Assembly (NCBI RefSeq): GCF_001613365.1
Contig: NZ_BDCF01000001.1
Span: forward strand, 248,001-312,000
Source of the DNA: Nocardia xishanensis NBRC 101358
GTDB lineage: Bacteria; Actinomycetota; Actinomycetes; Mycobacteriales; Mycobacteriaceae
DNA: 64,000 nucleotides
Direction of reading: 5' to 3'
This document shows positions 1 to 8,800 of the stretch, piece after piece. The notes beneath the pieces were generated by a model, which worked only from the letters and a program-made list of their open reading frames with translations, was not told where the DNA came from and made no database searches. The first letter of the stretch is position 1. Each line of letters opens with the position of its first letter. The translations under genes and the position numbers were made by a program.

Positions 1-839
1 CGCTGCATCAGCACCTACTGGCGGCGAATCCGCGCGGGGTGGTCGAGCTGACCCCTGGTGTGCGGTCTTTGCAGATCCGCGTCGATCCGCACGTCCTGCC
101 GGTGCCCATGCTGCTGGACCTGCTCGCCGAAGCCGAGCGGGAGCTGCCGTCGGGCGCGGATCTGGTGGTGCCGAGCCGCACCGTGCACCTGCCGCTCTCC
201 TGGGACGATCCCGCGACACGGGAAGCGATCACCCGCTACATGCACGGCGTGCGCGCCGACGCGCCTTGGTGCCCGTGGAACATCGAGTTCATCCGCCGCA
301 TGAACGGGCTGGACACGGTGCAGGACGTCTACGACACCGTCTTCGGTGCGCAGTACCTGGTGCTCGGCCTCGGCGACGTGTACCTCGGCGCGCCGGTGGC
401 CACCCCGATCGATCCGCGCCACCGGCTGGTGACCACCAAATACAACCCCGCCCGCACCTGGACGCCGGAGAACGCGGTCGGGATCGGCGGCGCGTACCTG
501 TGCATCTACGGCATGGAAGGACCGGGCGGCTACCAGTTCGTCGGACGTACCACCCAGGTGTGGAACCACGCCGCCACCGAGACACCGTGGCTGCTGCGGT
601 ATTTCGACCGCATCAGCTGGTACCCGGTGAGCGCGGAGGAATTGCTCGACATGCGAGCCGATTTCGCCGCGGGCAAGGTGGAGGTGCGCGCCGAGGAAGG
701 CGAGTTCCGGCTCGCGGACTACCGCGCGTTCCTCGCAGGCAACGCCGCCGACATCGACCGCTTCCGCGCCATTCAGGCGAAAGCCTTCGCCGCCGAGCGT
801 GACTCGTGGCGGCGCGCCGGCGAACTCGGCGCGGACTGA
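1..839 (+). CDS. Urea carboxylase, C-terminal part (5' end outside window)
   Basis: The open frame runs in from the left edge (codons from position 3), so this is the 3' end of a longer gene; the GTG at 39 is internal. The visible ~278 residues match the carboxyltransferase part (AHS1/KipI-like) of biotin-dependent urea carboxylase: PGVRSLQ near the start, then [32 protein letters not shown] and [19 protein letters not shown], all hallmark stretches of that family. The enzyme carboxylates urea to allophanate using ATP and bicarbonate. Many bacterial urea carboxylases carry a biotinyl (BCCP) domain after this region. Here the frame stops at GELGAD with no biotin attachment motif, so biotin must sit elsewhere in the protein or on another subunit. 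Family assignment is secure; the full domain order is not visible. Confidence 0.85.
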   Translation, partial: LHQHLLAANPRGVVELTPGVRSLQIRVDPHVLPVPMLLDLLAEAERELPSGADLVVPSRTVHLPLSWDDPATREAITRYMHGVRADAPWCPWNIEFIRRMNGLDTVQDVYDTVFGAQYLVLGLGDVYLGAPVATPIDPRHRLVTTKYNPARTWTPENAVGIGGAYLCIYGMEGPGGYQFVGRTTQVWNHAATETPWLLRYFDRISWYPVSAEELLDMRADFAAGKVEVRAEEGEFRLADYRAFLAGNAADIDRFRAIQAKAFAAERDSWRRAGELGAD

Positions 840-849
840 GCGACGCGCC

Positions 850-1002
850 TCACCAGCCGAGCAGTTCGGCCAGGTCGATCCACTCGTCGCCCCAGCGCTG
901 CTCGATCGCGCGGCGCTGCGTCTCGGGCTGTTCGGGTGACCAGCCGCAGCGCCGCCAGAATGCCTCTCGATGCTCCTGCGTCATCCGCAACGGCTCGGTC
1001 AT
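850..1002 (-). CDS. Small hypothetical protein (50 aa)
   Basis: This 50-residue frame starts at an ATG preceded at 8 nt by AGGAG on the minus strand, which supports translation. The product begins MTEPLRMTQEHREAFW and ends WIDLAELLGW. It is charged and rich in Trp (five) and Glu, with no signal peptide or membrane segment. It converges on the urea carboxylase gene, whose stop lies 11 bp away, and diverges from the WYL regulator gene. I do not recognise the family. A small cytosolic helical protein is likely from composition. Confidence 0.6.
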   Translation of the reverse strand: MTEPLRMTQEHREAFWRRCGWSPEQPETQRRAIEQRWGDEWIDLAELLGW

Positions 1003-1066
1003 GGCGATCGCTCCTGCTCACCGCGGTCCTGACCATCGATTGTGCGCTCGTTCGCGCGGCGACATG

Positions 1067-1080
1067 CCGGAAATATCCGG
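1067..1080. promoter_or_regulatory. Inverted repeat upstream of WYL regulator
   Basis: The 125-bp gap between the 50-aa gene and the WYL regulator contains CCGGA-AATA-TCCGG, a perfect 5-bp inverted repeat about 48 bp before the regulator's ATG. A second, looser pair (CTAGG...CCTAG, about 1086-1106) follows. Such sites could serve autoregulation; this is inference only. Confidence 0.3.
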
Positions 1081-1127
1081 AAGAGCTAGGACACTTCCAG
1101 CCCTAGGTTTCGGGCAGACTCGTTCAC

Positions 1128-2102
1128 ATGTTGGAGACCTCCGCCCGGCTGCTGCGCCTGCTGTCGCTGCTGCAAACCCCGCGCGACTGGACCGGGGCCG
1201 AGCTGGCAGCGCGCCTCGAGGTCGATGTGCGCACCGTCCGCCGCGACATCGACAAGCTGCGCGCCCTCGGCTATCCGGTGCAGGCCACCGCCGGGGTGGC
1301 GGGGTACCGGCTCGGCGCGGGGGCGAAACTGCCTCCGCTGCTGCTCGACGACGACGAGGCGGTGGCCGTCGCGGTCGGTCTGCGCACCGCCGCGGGCGGC
1401 ACCATCGCCGGTATCGAGGACAGCTCGCTGCGTGCGCTCACCAAGCTCGAGCAGGTGCTCCCCTCGCGGTTGCGGCATCGCGTGCGGCTGCTGCACTCGG
1501 TGACGGTCACCGTGCCCGCCGCGGGCGCGACGGTCGATCCAGACGTGCTCACCGCCGTCGCCGCCGCCATCCGCGATCAGCACCGGCTGCGCTTCGACTA
1601 CCGGAACCACGAGGGCGAGAGCGTTCTACGCACCGCGGAGCCGCATCGGCTTGCGCACACCGGCCGTCGCTGGTACCTCGTCGGCTGGGACGTCGATCGC
1701 GCCGACTGGCGCACCTATCGGGTCGACCGAATGCACCCGCGCATCCCCACCGGCCCGCGATTCGCGCCGCGCGAGGCGCCCGAAATAGATCTGGCCGGCT
1801 ACGTCTCGCGAGGCGTGACGACCGCACCCTATCGCTACGCCGCCCGTATCACTCTGGGCGTGCCCGCTGCGACGGCCGCCGACCGCATCGCGCCGACGGT
1901 GGGCGTCATCGAACCGATCGACGACGAAAGTTGCCTGCTGCGAACGGGTTCCGACTCGCTCGATGAAATCGCCATCTACGTGGCGCTGTTCGACTTCCCC
2001 TTCCGGGTGCACGAGCCGCCCGAGCTCGTCGAGCGCGTCCGCACGCTGGCCGAGCGCTTCGCGGAGGCTGTCTCCGATCCGCCGCACCGGCTTCAGGGGT
2101 GA
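1128..2102 (+). CDS. HTH/WYL-domain transcriptional regulator (YafY-like)
   Basis: The 324-aa protein has an N-terminal helix-turn-helix (residues ~1-60, with WTGAELAARLEVDVRTVRRDIDKLRALGY, a DeoR/HTH_11 type) followed by a central WYL domain (residues ~145-215). The WYL signature is HRLRFDYRNHEGE then RRWYLVGWDVDRADWRTYRVDRM. A WCX-type C-terminal extension follows. These regulators bind DNA as dimers and sense a ligand, often nucleic acid or a nucleotide, through WYL. The target is unknown. It is divergent from the 50-aa gene and ends 2 bp before the convergent alcohol dehydrogenase gene. Confidence 0.85.
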   Translation: MLETSARLLRLLSLLQTPRDWTGAELAARLEVDVRTVRRDIDKLRALGYPVQATAGVAGYRLGAGAKLPPLLLDDDEAVAVAVGLRTAAGGTIAGIEDSSLRALTKLEQVLPSRLRHRVRLLHSVTVTVPAAGATVDPDVLTAVAAAIRDQHRLRFDYRNHEGESVLRTAEPHRLAHTGRRWYLVGWDVDRADWRTYRVDRMHPRIPTGPRFAPREAPEIDLAGYVSRGVTTAPYRYAARITLGVPAATAADRIAPTVGVIEPIDDESCLLRTGSDSLDEIAIYVALFDFPFRVHEPPELVERVRTLAERFAEAVSDPPHRLQG

Positions 2103-2104
2103 AC

Positions 2105-3025
2105 CTACGGCCGCCGCCCGACGACCAGCACCGTCTTGCCCTGGGCATGCCCCTCGGCGACATGGGCGATCGCGGCGGCGGCGTCGCGCAACGGATATTC
2201 GCGCTCGATCACCGGGCGTACCTTGCCGGTCTCGACGAGCTCGGTCAGGAATTCCAGATCGGCTCTACGCGGCTTCATCAGCAGCGGACGCATGGTCCGC
2301 CGGGTGAAAAGGTCGGCCACGACCACCCGCCCGATCCAGAGCACCGGACCGATCCACTCGCCGCCCGGTGAGCCCGCCGAGGACACGAAAACACCTTCGG
2401 GTGCGAGCACCCTGCGGCAGTCGGCGAGGCCGCGGTTGCCGACCAGGTCGAGCAGCATGTCGTAGCGCTCGCCCGATTCGACGAAATCCGCTGTCGTGTA
2501 GTCGACCACCCGATCCGCGCCGAGGCCGCGCACGTGTTCGACATGGCGGGTGCTGCACACCGCCGTCACCCGCGCACCGAGCGCCTTGGCGATCTGCACC
2601 GCGAAACTGCCTACACCGCCGGACGCTCCGTTGATCAGCACCGACTGCCCGGCGCGCACCCCGCCGACGTCGCGCAGACCCTGGAGCGCGGTCATGCCCG
2701 AATCCGGAACGGCGGCAGCTTGTTCGAAGGAGAGACCGGCGGGCATCGGCGCGAGCGTCGCCGCGTCGACGCAGACGTACTCGGCGAACGCGCCGAAATT
2801 CGTTGCCCCATAGACGCGATCGCCGATCCGGCAGGAGGTGACCGCCGTCCCGACGGCCACCACTTCGCCCGCGAAATCGTGGCCGATCAGTGGATGCTTG
2901 GGCTTGCGCACCCCGAAGCCCATCAGCCGGATGAGATACGGCTTGCCGGTGAGCAGGTGCACGTCGCCCGAGGCGACGGCGGCCGCCCTGACCCGCACCA
3001 GTACTTCGTTCTCGGCGGGAGTCGG
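2105..3025 (-). CDS. NAD(P)-dependent alcohol dehydrogenase/quinone oxidoreductase, apparently 5'-truncated
   Basis: A zinc-independent medium-chain dehydrogenase/reductase of the QOR type. GroES-like N-terminal domain: EVLVRVRAAAVASGDVHLLTG, then GHDFAGEVVAVG. Rossmann domain: NGASGGVGSFAVQIAKALGA. The C-terminus GKTVLVVGRRP is intact. Recognisable homology starts at about PTPAENEVLV near 3025, where family members normally have 20-25 more N-terminal residues. The upstream frame runs into the TetR gene on the other strand and contains nothing resembling the expected start. No credible ATG with a ribosome site was found, so the gene is probably not expressed normally. The end given at 3025 is the limit of homology, not a start codon. 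Confidence 0.7.
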   Translation of the reverse strand, partial: PTPAENEVLVRVRAAAVASGDVHLLTGKPYLIRLMGFGVRKPKHPLIGHDFAGEVVAVGTAVTSCRIGDRVYGATNFGAFAEYVCVDAATLAPMPAGLSFEQAAAVPDSGMTALQGLRDVGGVRAGQSVLINGASGGVGSFAVQIAKALGARVTAVCSTRHVEHVRGLGADRVVDYTTADFVESGERYDMLLDLVGNRGLADCRRVLAPEGVFVSSAGSPGGEWIGPVLWIGRVVVADLFTRRTMRPLLMKPRRADLEFLTELVETGKVRPVIEREYPLRDAAAAIAHVAEGHAQGKTVLVVGRRP

Positions 3026-3673
3026 ACCGCCGAGCGCGCCCGCCTCACCCGCGAACGCGTCCTGCAAGCCGCCGTCCGTCTCGCCGACGAGCAGGGACTC
3101 GACGCGTTGTCCATGCGCAAACTGGCCCAGACCGTCGGCGTGGAGGCGATGTCGCTGTACAACCACGTCGCCAACAAGGACGACCTGCTCGACGGGATCG
3201 CGGATCTGGTGGTCGCCGAGATGGCGGTGCCGGAGATCGGTGGAGACTGGCGGGCGGCGCTGCGCACCCGCGCCGTCTCGGCGCACGAGGTGCTGCGCCG
3301 CCACCCCTGGGCGACCGGGCTGATCGGCTCGCGGGTGAACGTCGGCCCGGCGATGCTGCGCTACATCGACGCCACACTCGGCTGCCTGCGCTCCGCCGGT
3401 TTCACCTACCAGCAGGCTGACCGGGCGTGGAACGCGATGGACGCGCACATCTACGGATTCACGCTGCGGGAGTCGACCTTTCCGCTGGAACCAGCCGAAT
3501 ATGTTTCGGCGGCGACGTATTTCTTGCCGCGCATTCCAGAATCGACACACCCGCACATGAACGCGCTCACCCGCCTGGTCATCGAGGGCGAGCACGACGG
3601 CGTCTCGGAGTTCGAGTTCGGCCTCGAACTGATTCTCGACGGACTGGAGCGGCTGCTGGAAGTCACCGACTGA
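3023..3673 (+). CDS. TetR/AcrR-family regulator, apparently 5'-truncated
   Basis: The frame encodes a TetR-type helix-turn-helix (RERVLQAAVRLADEQGLDALSMRKLAQTVGVEAMSLYNHV) followed by a TetR_C-type ligand domain ending LILDGLERLLEVTD. It is head-to-head with the alcohol dehydrogenase, a common pairing in actinobacteria where the regulator controls the enzyme. Homology begins at about RTAERARLTRERV (3023), and no ATG, GTG or TTG lies in frame immediately before it; the nearest is a GTG about 66 bp upstream inside the dehydrogenase. The start and promoter therefore seem to be lost together with the dehydrogenase N-terminus. Confidence 0.7.
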   Translation, partial: RTAERARLTRERVLQAAVRLADEQGLDALSMRKLAQTVGVEAMSLYNHVANKDDLLDGIADLVVAEMAVPEIGGDWRAALRTRAVSAHEVLRRHPWATGLIGSRVNVGPAMLRYIDATLGCLRSAGFTYQQADRAWNAMDAHIYGFTLRESTFPLEPAEYVSAATYFLPRIPESTHPHMNALTRLVIEGEHDGVSEFEFGLELILDGLERLLEVTD

Positions 3674-3747
3674 TCTGCCATTACGGCCTTCTCCGTCCAG
3701 GCGACTGCTCGGTTAGTGCGAGACCCGCGGCGCCGACTCCCGGCATG

Positions 3748-3776
3748 TGATCGCGGAAATCGACTCTCCGCGATCA
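3748..3776. terminator. Bidirectional hairpin between convergent genes
   Basis: A perfect 10-bp stem, TGATCGCGGA and TCCGCGATCA with a 9-nt loop, lies between the TetR gene (ends 3673, plus strand) and the last gene of the PKS operon (ends 3811, minus strand). There is no T-run, as usual in actinobacteria. Position and symmetry suggest a shared terminator. Confidence 0.6.
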
Positions 3777-3810
3777 TCGCTGGAGCCTCGCGGCTCGGGC
3801 GTACCGGCCC

Positions 3811-4314
3811 CTAGCTTCGAATTGGGCGTACGTAGAGGTTTTGGGACGCACGCGCAACCAACTTGCCATCCGCGGCTCGAATCTCGGTGACATGCGTCGT
3901 CACCGAATGACCGCATGAACGGATCTCGTCGCGAACCATGTCGACCTGGTCGGCGCCCAGTTTCATCGTCGCGCTGACGGTTCCGATCCCAGGCGCGAGG
4001 AATTCGATGCTGCCGAAGGTGTTCCAGATGCGGTAGCCGCTGCCCAACTGACCCGCCGCCATCACCGCGTAGAAGGGGTCGGTCATGGCGAACAGGGTGC
4101 CGCCGAAGGCAGAGCGGTTGACATTGCGATTCCACGGGCGAACCCGGTGACTGACCTTGATCGCGGTCCAGTCTTCGGCGACATCGTCCACTCGGACACC
4201 CGCGAAGAACAACGGCGGATACAGGCTCATCAGCAGGCGGAACCGCGCTGGATTCGCCGGCAATGCCCGAGGCGCACGAGTACGAGCGCCCTTCGTGGAG
4301 TTCAGCGGTTTCAT
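3811..4314 (-). CDS. DUF4442 / PaaI-like hotdog-fold protein
   Basis: The ATG at 4314 is chosen because GGAGG lies 8 nt upstream; a longer frame upstream lacks such a site. The 167-aa product starts MKPLNSTKGART and carries hotdog thioesterase-like features: WTAIKVSHRVRPWNRNVNRSAFGGTLFAMTDPFYAVMA, then a beta-rich C-terminal half. DUF4442 proteins resemble PaaI-type acyl-CoA thioesterases, though most are uncharacterised. It lies 32 bp after the KS-only gene and is the last gene of the operon. It could therefore hydrolyse an acyl thioester, removing the product or an aberrant chain from the PKS. No classical PKS thioesterase domain is present in the operon, which makes this the best release candidate by elimination. 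Confidence 0.7.
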   Translation of the reverse strand: MKPLNSTKGARTRAPRALPANPARFRLLMSLYPPLFFAGVRVDDVAEDWTAIKVSHRVRPWNRNVNRSAFGGTLFAMTDPFYAVMAAGQLGSGYRIWNTFGSIEFLAPGIGTVSATMKLGADQVDMVRDEIRSCGHSVTTHVTEIRAADGKLVARASQNLYVRPIRS

Positions 4315-4346
4315 GATCGAGCCCTCCGGGCCGCGTGGGAATGAAG

Positions 4347-5831
4347 TCATCGGACTGTGGCGTACGAGGGTGGAGGGTCGCCGAGGAACCCCGGTACGCA
4401 GGGCACCCGATTCCACTGGGGTCGCGCGGTTTCAAGCGGAGTTCGGTCGTCCCGCATGGCTTCCGTCGAAGTCGCCGGCCCGACGATGACGTGCGCGTTG
4501 GTCCCGATGATGCCGAACGAACTCACCCCGGCCAGCGGGCCGCTCTCCGTTGCCGACCACGGCGTCACCTGGCTCGACAGTCGAATGTCGGTGCCGTTCA
4601 GATCGACTCGCGGGTTGAGGGTATCGAAGTGCAGCAGCGGCGGGATCACGCGATCGCGCACGCACAGGAGGGCTTTGACGAGCCCCAAGGCCCCCGACGC
4701 TGCCTCGAGATGGCCGAAGTTCGTCTTCAGAGATCCGACGTGCAGTGTCCGGCCGCCGTTTCGAGCGGCCAGCGCCGCGACGATAGCGCTCATCTCGATC
4801 GGATCGCCCAATGCGGTGCCGGTGCCGTGGGCTTCTATCAGACCGAGATCGGCTGGGCGACAAGCGGCGTCGGCCATAGCGGCCTCGATCAACCGGCGTT
4901 GGGCGTCGCCATTGGGCGCGGTGAATCCGGACGATCGGCCGTCCTGGTTGAGCGCGGATCCGTGAATGACGCCGAGCACTCGGTCGTTGTCGCGCTCGGC
5001 GTCCGCGAGCCGCTTCAGCACGATCAGGCCGCAGCCCTCACCGCGTACGAAGCCGTTGGCCCGTGCATCGAAGGCCTTGCACAGGCCGTCGGGTGCCAGT
5101 GAGCCCGTTCGGTTGATCACCCGCGTGGAGCCGGGCGCGAGAATCAGATTGACGCCGCCTGCCACCGCGATCTCCGTTTCGCCGCGCCGCAAGGACTGCA
5201 CCGCGTGGGTGATCGCGACCAGGGAGGAGGAGCACGCGGTATCGAACGCGACCGCGGGCCCGGTGAATCCGAACGTGTAGGCGATTCGTCCGGCCGCGAA
5301 GCTGTGCCCGTTGCCGAGCGCCCAGTGCGCGTCGGCGTACTGGCGCGCCCAGTCGGCGTAGTCCTGCCGCCCGCTGATCCCGATGAACGTGCCGACCGCG
5401 GCCCCGCGTAGCCGGTCGGGGTCGGTGCCGCTGTGGCACAGTGCTTCCCAGGCGACCTCGAGCAGCATCCGATGTTGCGGATCGATGGCCTGCGCGGCGC
5501 GCGGGCTGATCCCGAAGAAGTCCGGGTCGAAATCGAGTGCGTCGTCGATGAAGCTGCCCCGGATAGGCAGTTGTTCCCATTCGTCTTCGAACGGCCAACG
5601 CCGGTGCATCGGCATGTCGCCGATCAGGTCACGCCCCTCCCTCAGTGCCGCCCAGAATCCGTCGAGGTCGCTGATCCCCCCGGCAAGTCGCAATCCGACG
5701 CCGACGACGGCGATGGGTCCGGCCTGGGATCGTCGATCCAGCTGTGCGCGCAGTCTTTTGATGGTCTCGGTGGCGCGGCGCAGGGCAAGGTTGTCCGGTT
5801 CGCCCGCAGTCGCGGTATCTATCTCATCCAT
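4347..5831 (-). CDS. Free-standing type I ketosynthase (KS-only protein)
   Basis: A 494-aa protein with a short N-terminal helical segment (residues ~15-35, ALRRATETIKRLRAQLDRR, like PKS docking coiled coils), then one ketosynthase domain (~40-455) and no AT, KR or ACP. The active-site triad is intact: DTACSSSLVA (Cys), EAHGTGT (His) and KTNFGHLEAA (His). Its ATG overlaps the 3' end of PKS B by 13 nt, with GAGG just upstream, so the two are translationally coupled. It may add a further condensation using an ACP in trans, transfer the chain to another acceptor, or be the remnant of a module that lost its other domains. The docking-like N-terminus argues for interaction with an upstream PKS. 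Confidence 0.85.
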   Translation of the reverse strand: MDEIDTATAGEPDNLALRRATETIKRLRAQLDRRSQAGPIAVVGVGLRLAGGISDLDGFWAALREGRDLIGDMPMHRRWPFEDEWEQLPIRGSFIDDALDFDPDFFGISPRAAQAIDPQHRMLLEVAWEALCHSGTDPDRLRGAAVGTFIGISGRQDYADWARQYADAHWALGNGHSFAAGRIAYTFGFTGPAVAFDTACSSSLVAITHAVQSLRRGETEIAVAGGVNLILAPGSTRVINRTGSLAPDGLCKAFDARANGFVRGEGCGLIVLKRLADAERDNDRVLGVIHGSALNQDGRSSGFTAPNGDAQRRLIEAAMADAACRPADLGLIEAHGTGTALGDPIEMSAIVAALAARNGGRTLHVGSLKTNFGHLEAASGALGLVKALLCVRDRVIPPLLHFDTLNPRVDLNGTDIRLSSQVTPWSATESGPLAGVSSFGIIGTNAHVIVGPATSTEAMRDDRTPLETARPQWNRVPCVPGFLGDPPPSYATVR

Positions 5832-8800
5832 CCTCTATCTCCTGACGTCACGGGATCTTCGGACGCGCCGGCCAGTTCGCCGTGGAGTGCGACGGCCAGC
5901 GTCTCGGCGGTGCCATAGGTCCACAGCACGGTCGGTGAGAGTCGTAGGGCGAATACGGATTCGAGCCTGTTGCGCATCTCGAGGCTCATCAGCGAGTCGA
6001 GACCCATGGATCGAAATGGCGTTCGCACGTCGACGGCGTCGGTGGCCATTCGGAGGACGCCCGCGGCGACTTCGACGATCTTGTCGAGCACCATCCCGGG
6101 CCGCTCGGCGTCCGTCGCCTCGGCGAGGACAGAGCGGAACTCGCTCAGAGCGAGGCCTGGTGCCGCGGTATCAGCGCTGTGTCGCAGCGCTTCCCAGCTC
6201 GGCAGCGCGGCACAGTCGGGATAGGCGTCGAACCACCGGCGCGAATCGAAGGACAGATACCCGATGACCTGGCGGTCCTCGGCAAGGAACGCGGCGAGAG
6301 CCGACCATGCGTCGATCTCGGTGATACCGGCCATTCCGTGCGCGGCCAGCCGGTCCCCTCGATTCTGCTGTGCCGCGGCCAAACCGATATCCGCGAACGG
6401 TCCCCACTGGATGCTCAATCCGGGTCGGCCGTCGTAGCGTCGCCGCACCGCGAGTGCGTCGAGGTAGGAGTTCGCCGCGGCGTAGGCGGACTGGCCCGGG
6501 TTGCCGACGAGCGCGGCGGCGGAGGAGAACAGCACGAACGAATCCAGCGGGTCGTTCGCGGTCAGCGCATCCAGATGGCGCGCGCCGTCGATCTTCGGTC
6601 GCAAGACGCGTTCGACCTGTTCGGCGGAGAGCCCGAGCACGGTGGCGTCGTCGAGCACTCCGGCGGCATGGAACACCCCGCGTAGCGGAGGAAGCTCACT
6701 CCGGATCGAATCCAGCGCTGTAGCGAGAGCCGCGTGATCGGAGACGTCGGCGCGATAGCTACGTACCGTCGCGCCGATCGGCGGCGTTTCCATGGTCGCG
6801 TTGCGCCCGAGCAGGGCAATGGCCCCGGCTCCGTGCGCGAGCAGCCACCTAGCGAGGCTGCGACCGAGCGCACCGTGGCCACCGGTGATCAAGTACGTCC
6901 CATCCGCTCGAAATCGGCCGTTCGGCATAGGCTCCGGCGCGATCTCGCGCACCGTTTCGGGGCGATCGAGCACGAATTTGCCGATGTGCTCGCCGCGGGC
7001 CATGTCCCGCAGGACATCCGCGGCCTCGGTGAGCGCATAAGTGGTGGTCGGCACCGGTGCGAGCTCACCTTCGAGGACCAGCTGCCACGACTCCCGCAGT
7101 GCGGCGGCGAAGCGGTCGGGTCGGCGGGTCATCATCCCGGCCAGGTCGACGGCGAGGAACCCGACGCCTTTGGCGAACGCCCGCAGGCCGAGACGACGAT
7201 CTGCGTAGATGTCCTTCTTCCCGACCTCGATGAAACGGCCGTCCTCGGCGAGCAGGTCGAGACCGTGATCAATGGCCGCGCCGGCCAGCGAGTTGAGTAC
7301 GACGTCCACGCCGCGCCCATCGGTCACTGCCTTCACTTCGTCCGCCCACGTCAGCGCGCGCGAGTCGAAGACATGCTCGATCCCGTGCGCGTCACGCAGG
7401 AACGCGCGGCGCTCCGCGGAACCGGCCGTGGCGAGCACATGCGCGCCGAGTCGGCGCGCTACACCGATGGCCGCCAAACCCAATCCGCCCGCGCCGGAAT
7501 GAATCAGCACAGTGTCGCCCGGTCCGAGGCGACCGAGTACGGCCAGCGCGTACCAAGCGGTCGTCGTCACGATGGGCAAGGCCGCGGCGATCTCAGCGGT
7601 CATGCCGGAGGGAATCGGCGCGGTGTGGTCGGCCCGAACAGTGATGTGTGAGGCGAATGTCCCCAGTCCGCAGGCCACCACCCGATCGCCCACGGCTCGG
7701 TCTGTCACGCCCGGCCCGATCCGGCGGATCACACCGGCACATTCGACGCCGAAATCCCCCGCTCCCGGTGAGGTGTCCGGATAGGTTCCGGCGGCTTTCA
7801 TCACGTCGATGAAATTCACGGCGGCTGCCTCGATTTCGACCAGCACCTCACCGTCATCCGGTGTGCGGAGATCGAGCGGCACGTACTGCAGCCCATCCCA
7901 GACTCGGCCTGTAGCCGACCGCAGCCGGAAAGGCTGCGGGAGTTCGCGCCACGGGCGCGCCGCACTCTCGCACGGATGCTCACCGCTTTCGAGCCGGCCG
8001 ACGTAGCGTCGCCCGCCACGAAGCGCCACCTGATCTTCTCCGGTCGCCGTCAGGAGTTCGGCCGCGCACGCATCGATGTCGCCGGGCCCGGCGACATCGA
8101 TGATCGCGGTGGACAGTTCGGGATGTTCACGTCGCAGCACACGGGCGAATCCCCAGTACATCGCTGCGCCCGGATCCGGTCGATCCTCGGGCTCGGCGGC
8201 GTAGGCGTTCGCTGTCACCACGACCAGGCGCCGCGGCGCGGTTCCGGTCCGGGTGTGGGCGCGTACCAGCTCGGCGAGCCGCACAAGTCCCTGGCGTTGG
8301 GAATCGAGGTCGGCGACGGGTACCAGATACACCACGGTCGCGGTCTGGTCGACCGGTTCCCGATCAGCGGAGCGCACGGCCGCGCCGCGCCGGCGAAGGG
8401 CTTCGGTCAATTCGTCTCGAAGCGTCGCCGCACCGGCCAGGACGAATTGGGTATCCGCCGAGCCCTGCTCGGCGAGCGCCGCGGTGCGCAACACGAAGTG
8501 GAATTCCCGATCGAATCGCCGGACAGCGCTGCGTTCGCCATCGATGGCGGCCAAATGGAGTCCACGGATGGAAGCCAACGGCGCTCGCTGCGCATCGAAG
8601 AGATGGACGTCCGCCGAATTCACCGACCTCCGGACAGCACATACCAAGGCCGTTTCGATGTAATCGCCCGGCTCGGCATGCAGCCGCAGCTCCTCGATCG
8701 CCGCCGGAACGACAGTTCGTTCCTCGTCGAACAGTGCGAGTGCGACCTGCATCGCACTGTCGAGCAGCGCCGCGTGCAACTCGCCTCGGTGCAGCTGTGC

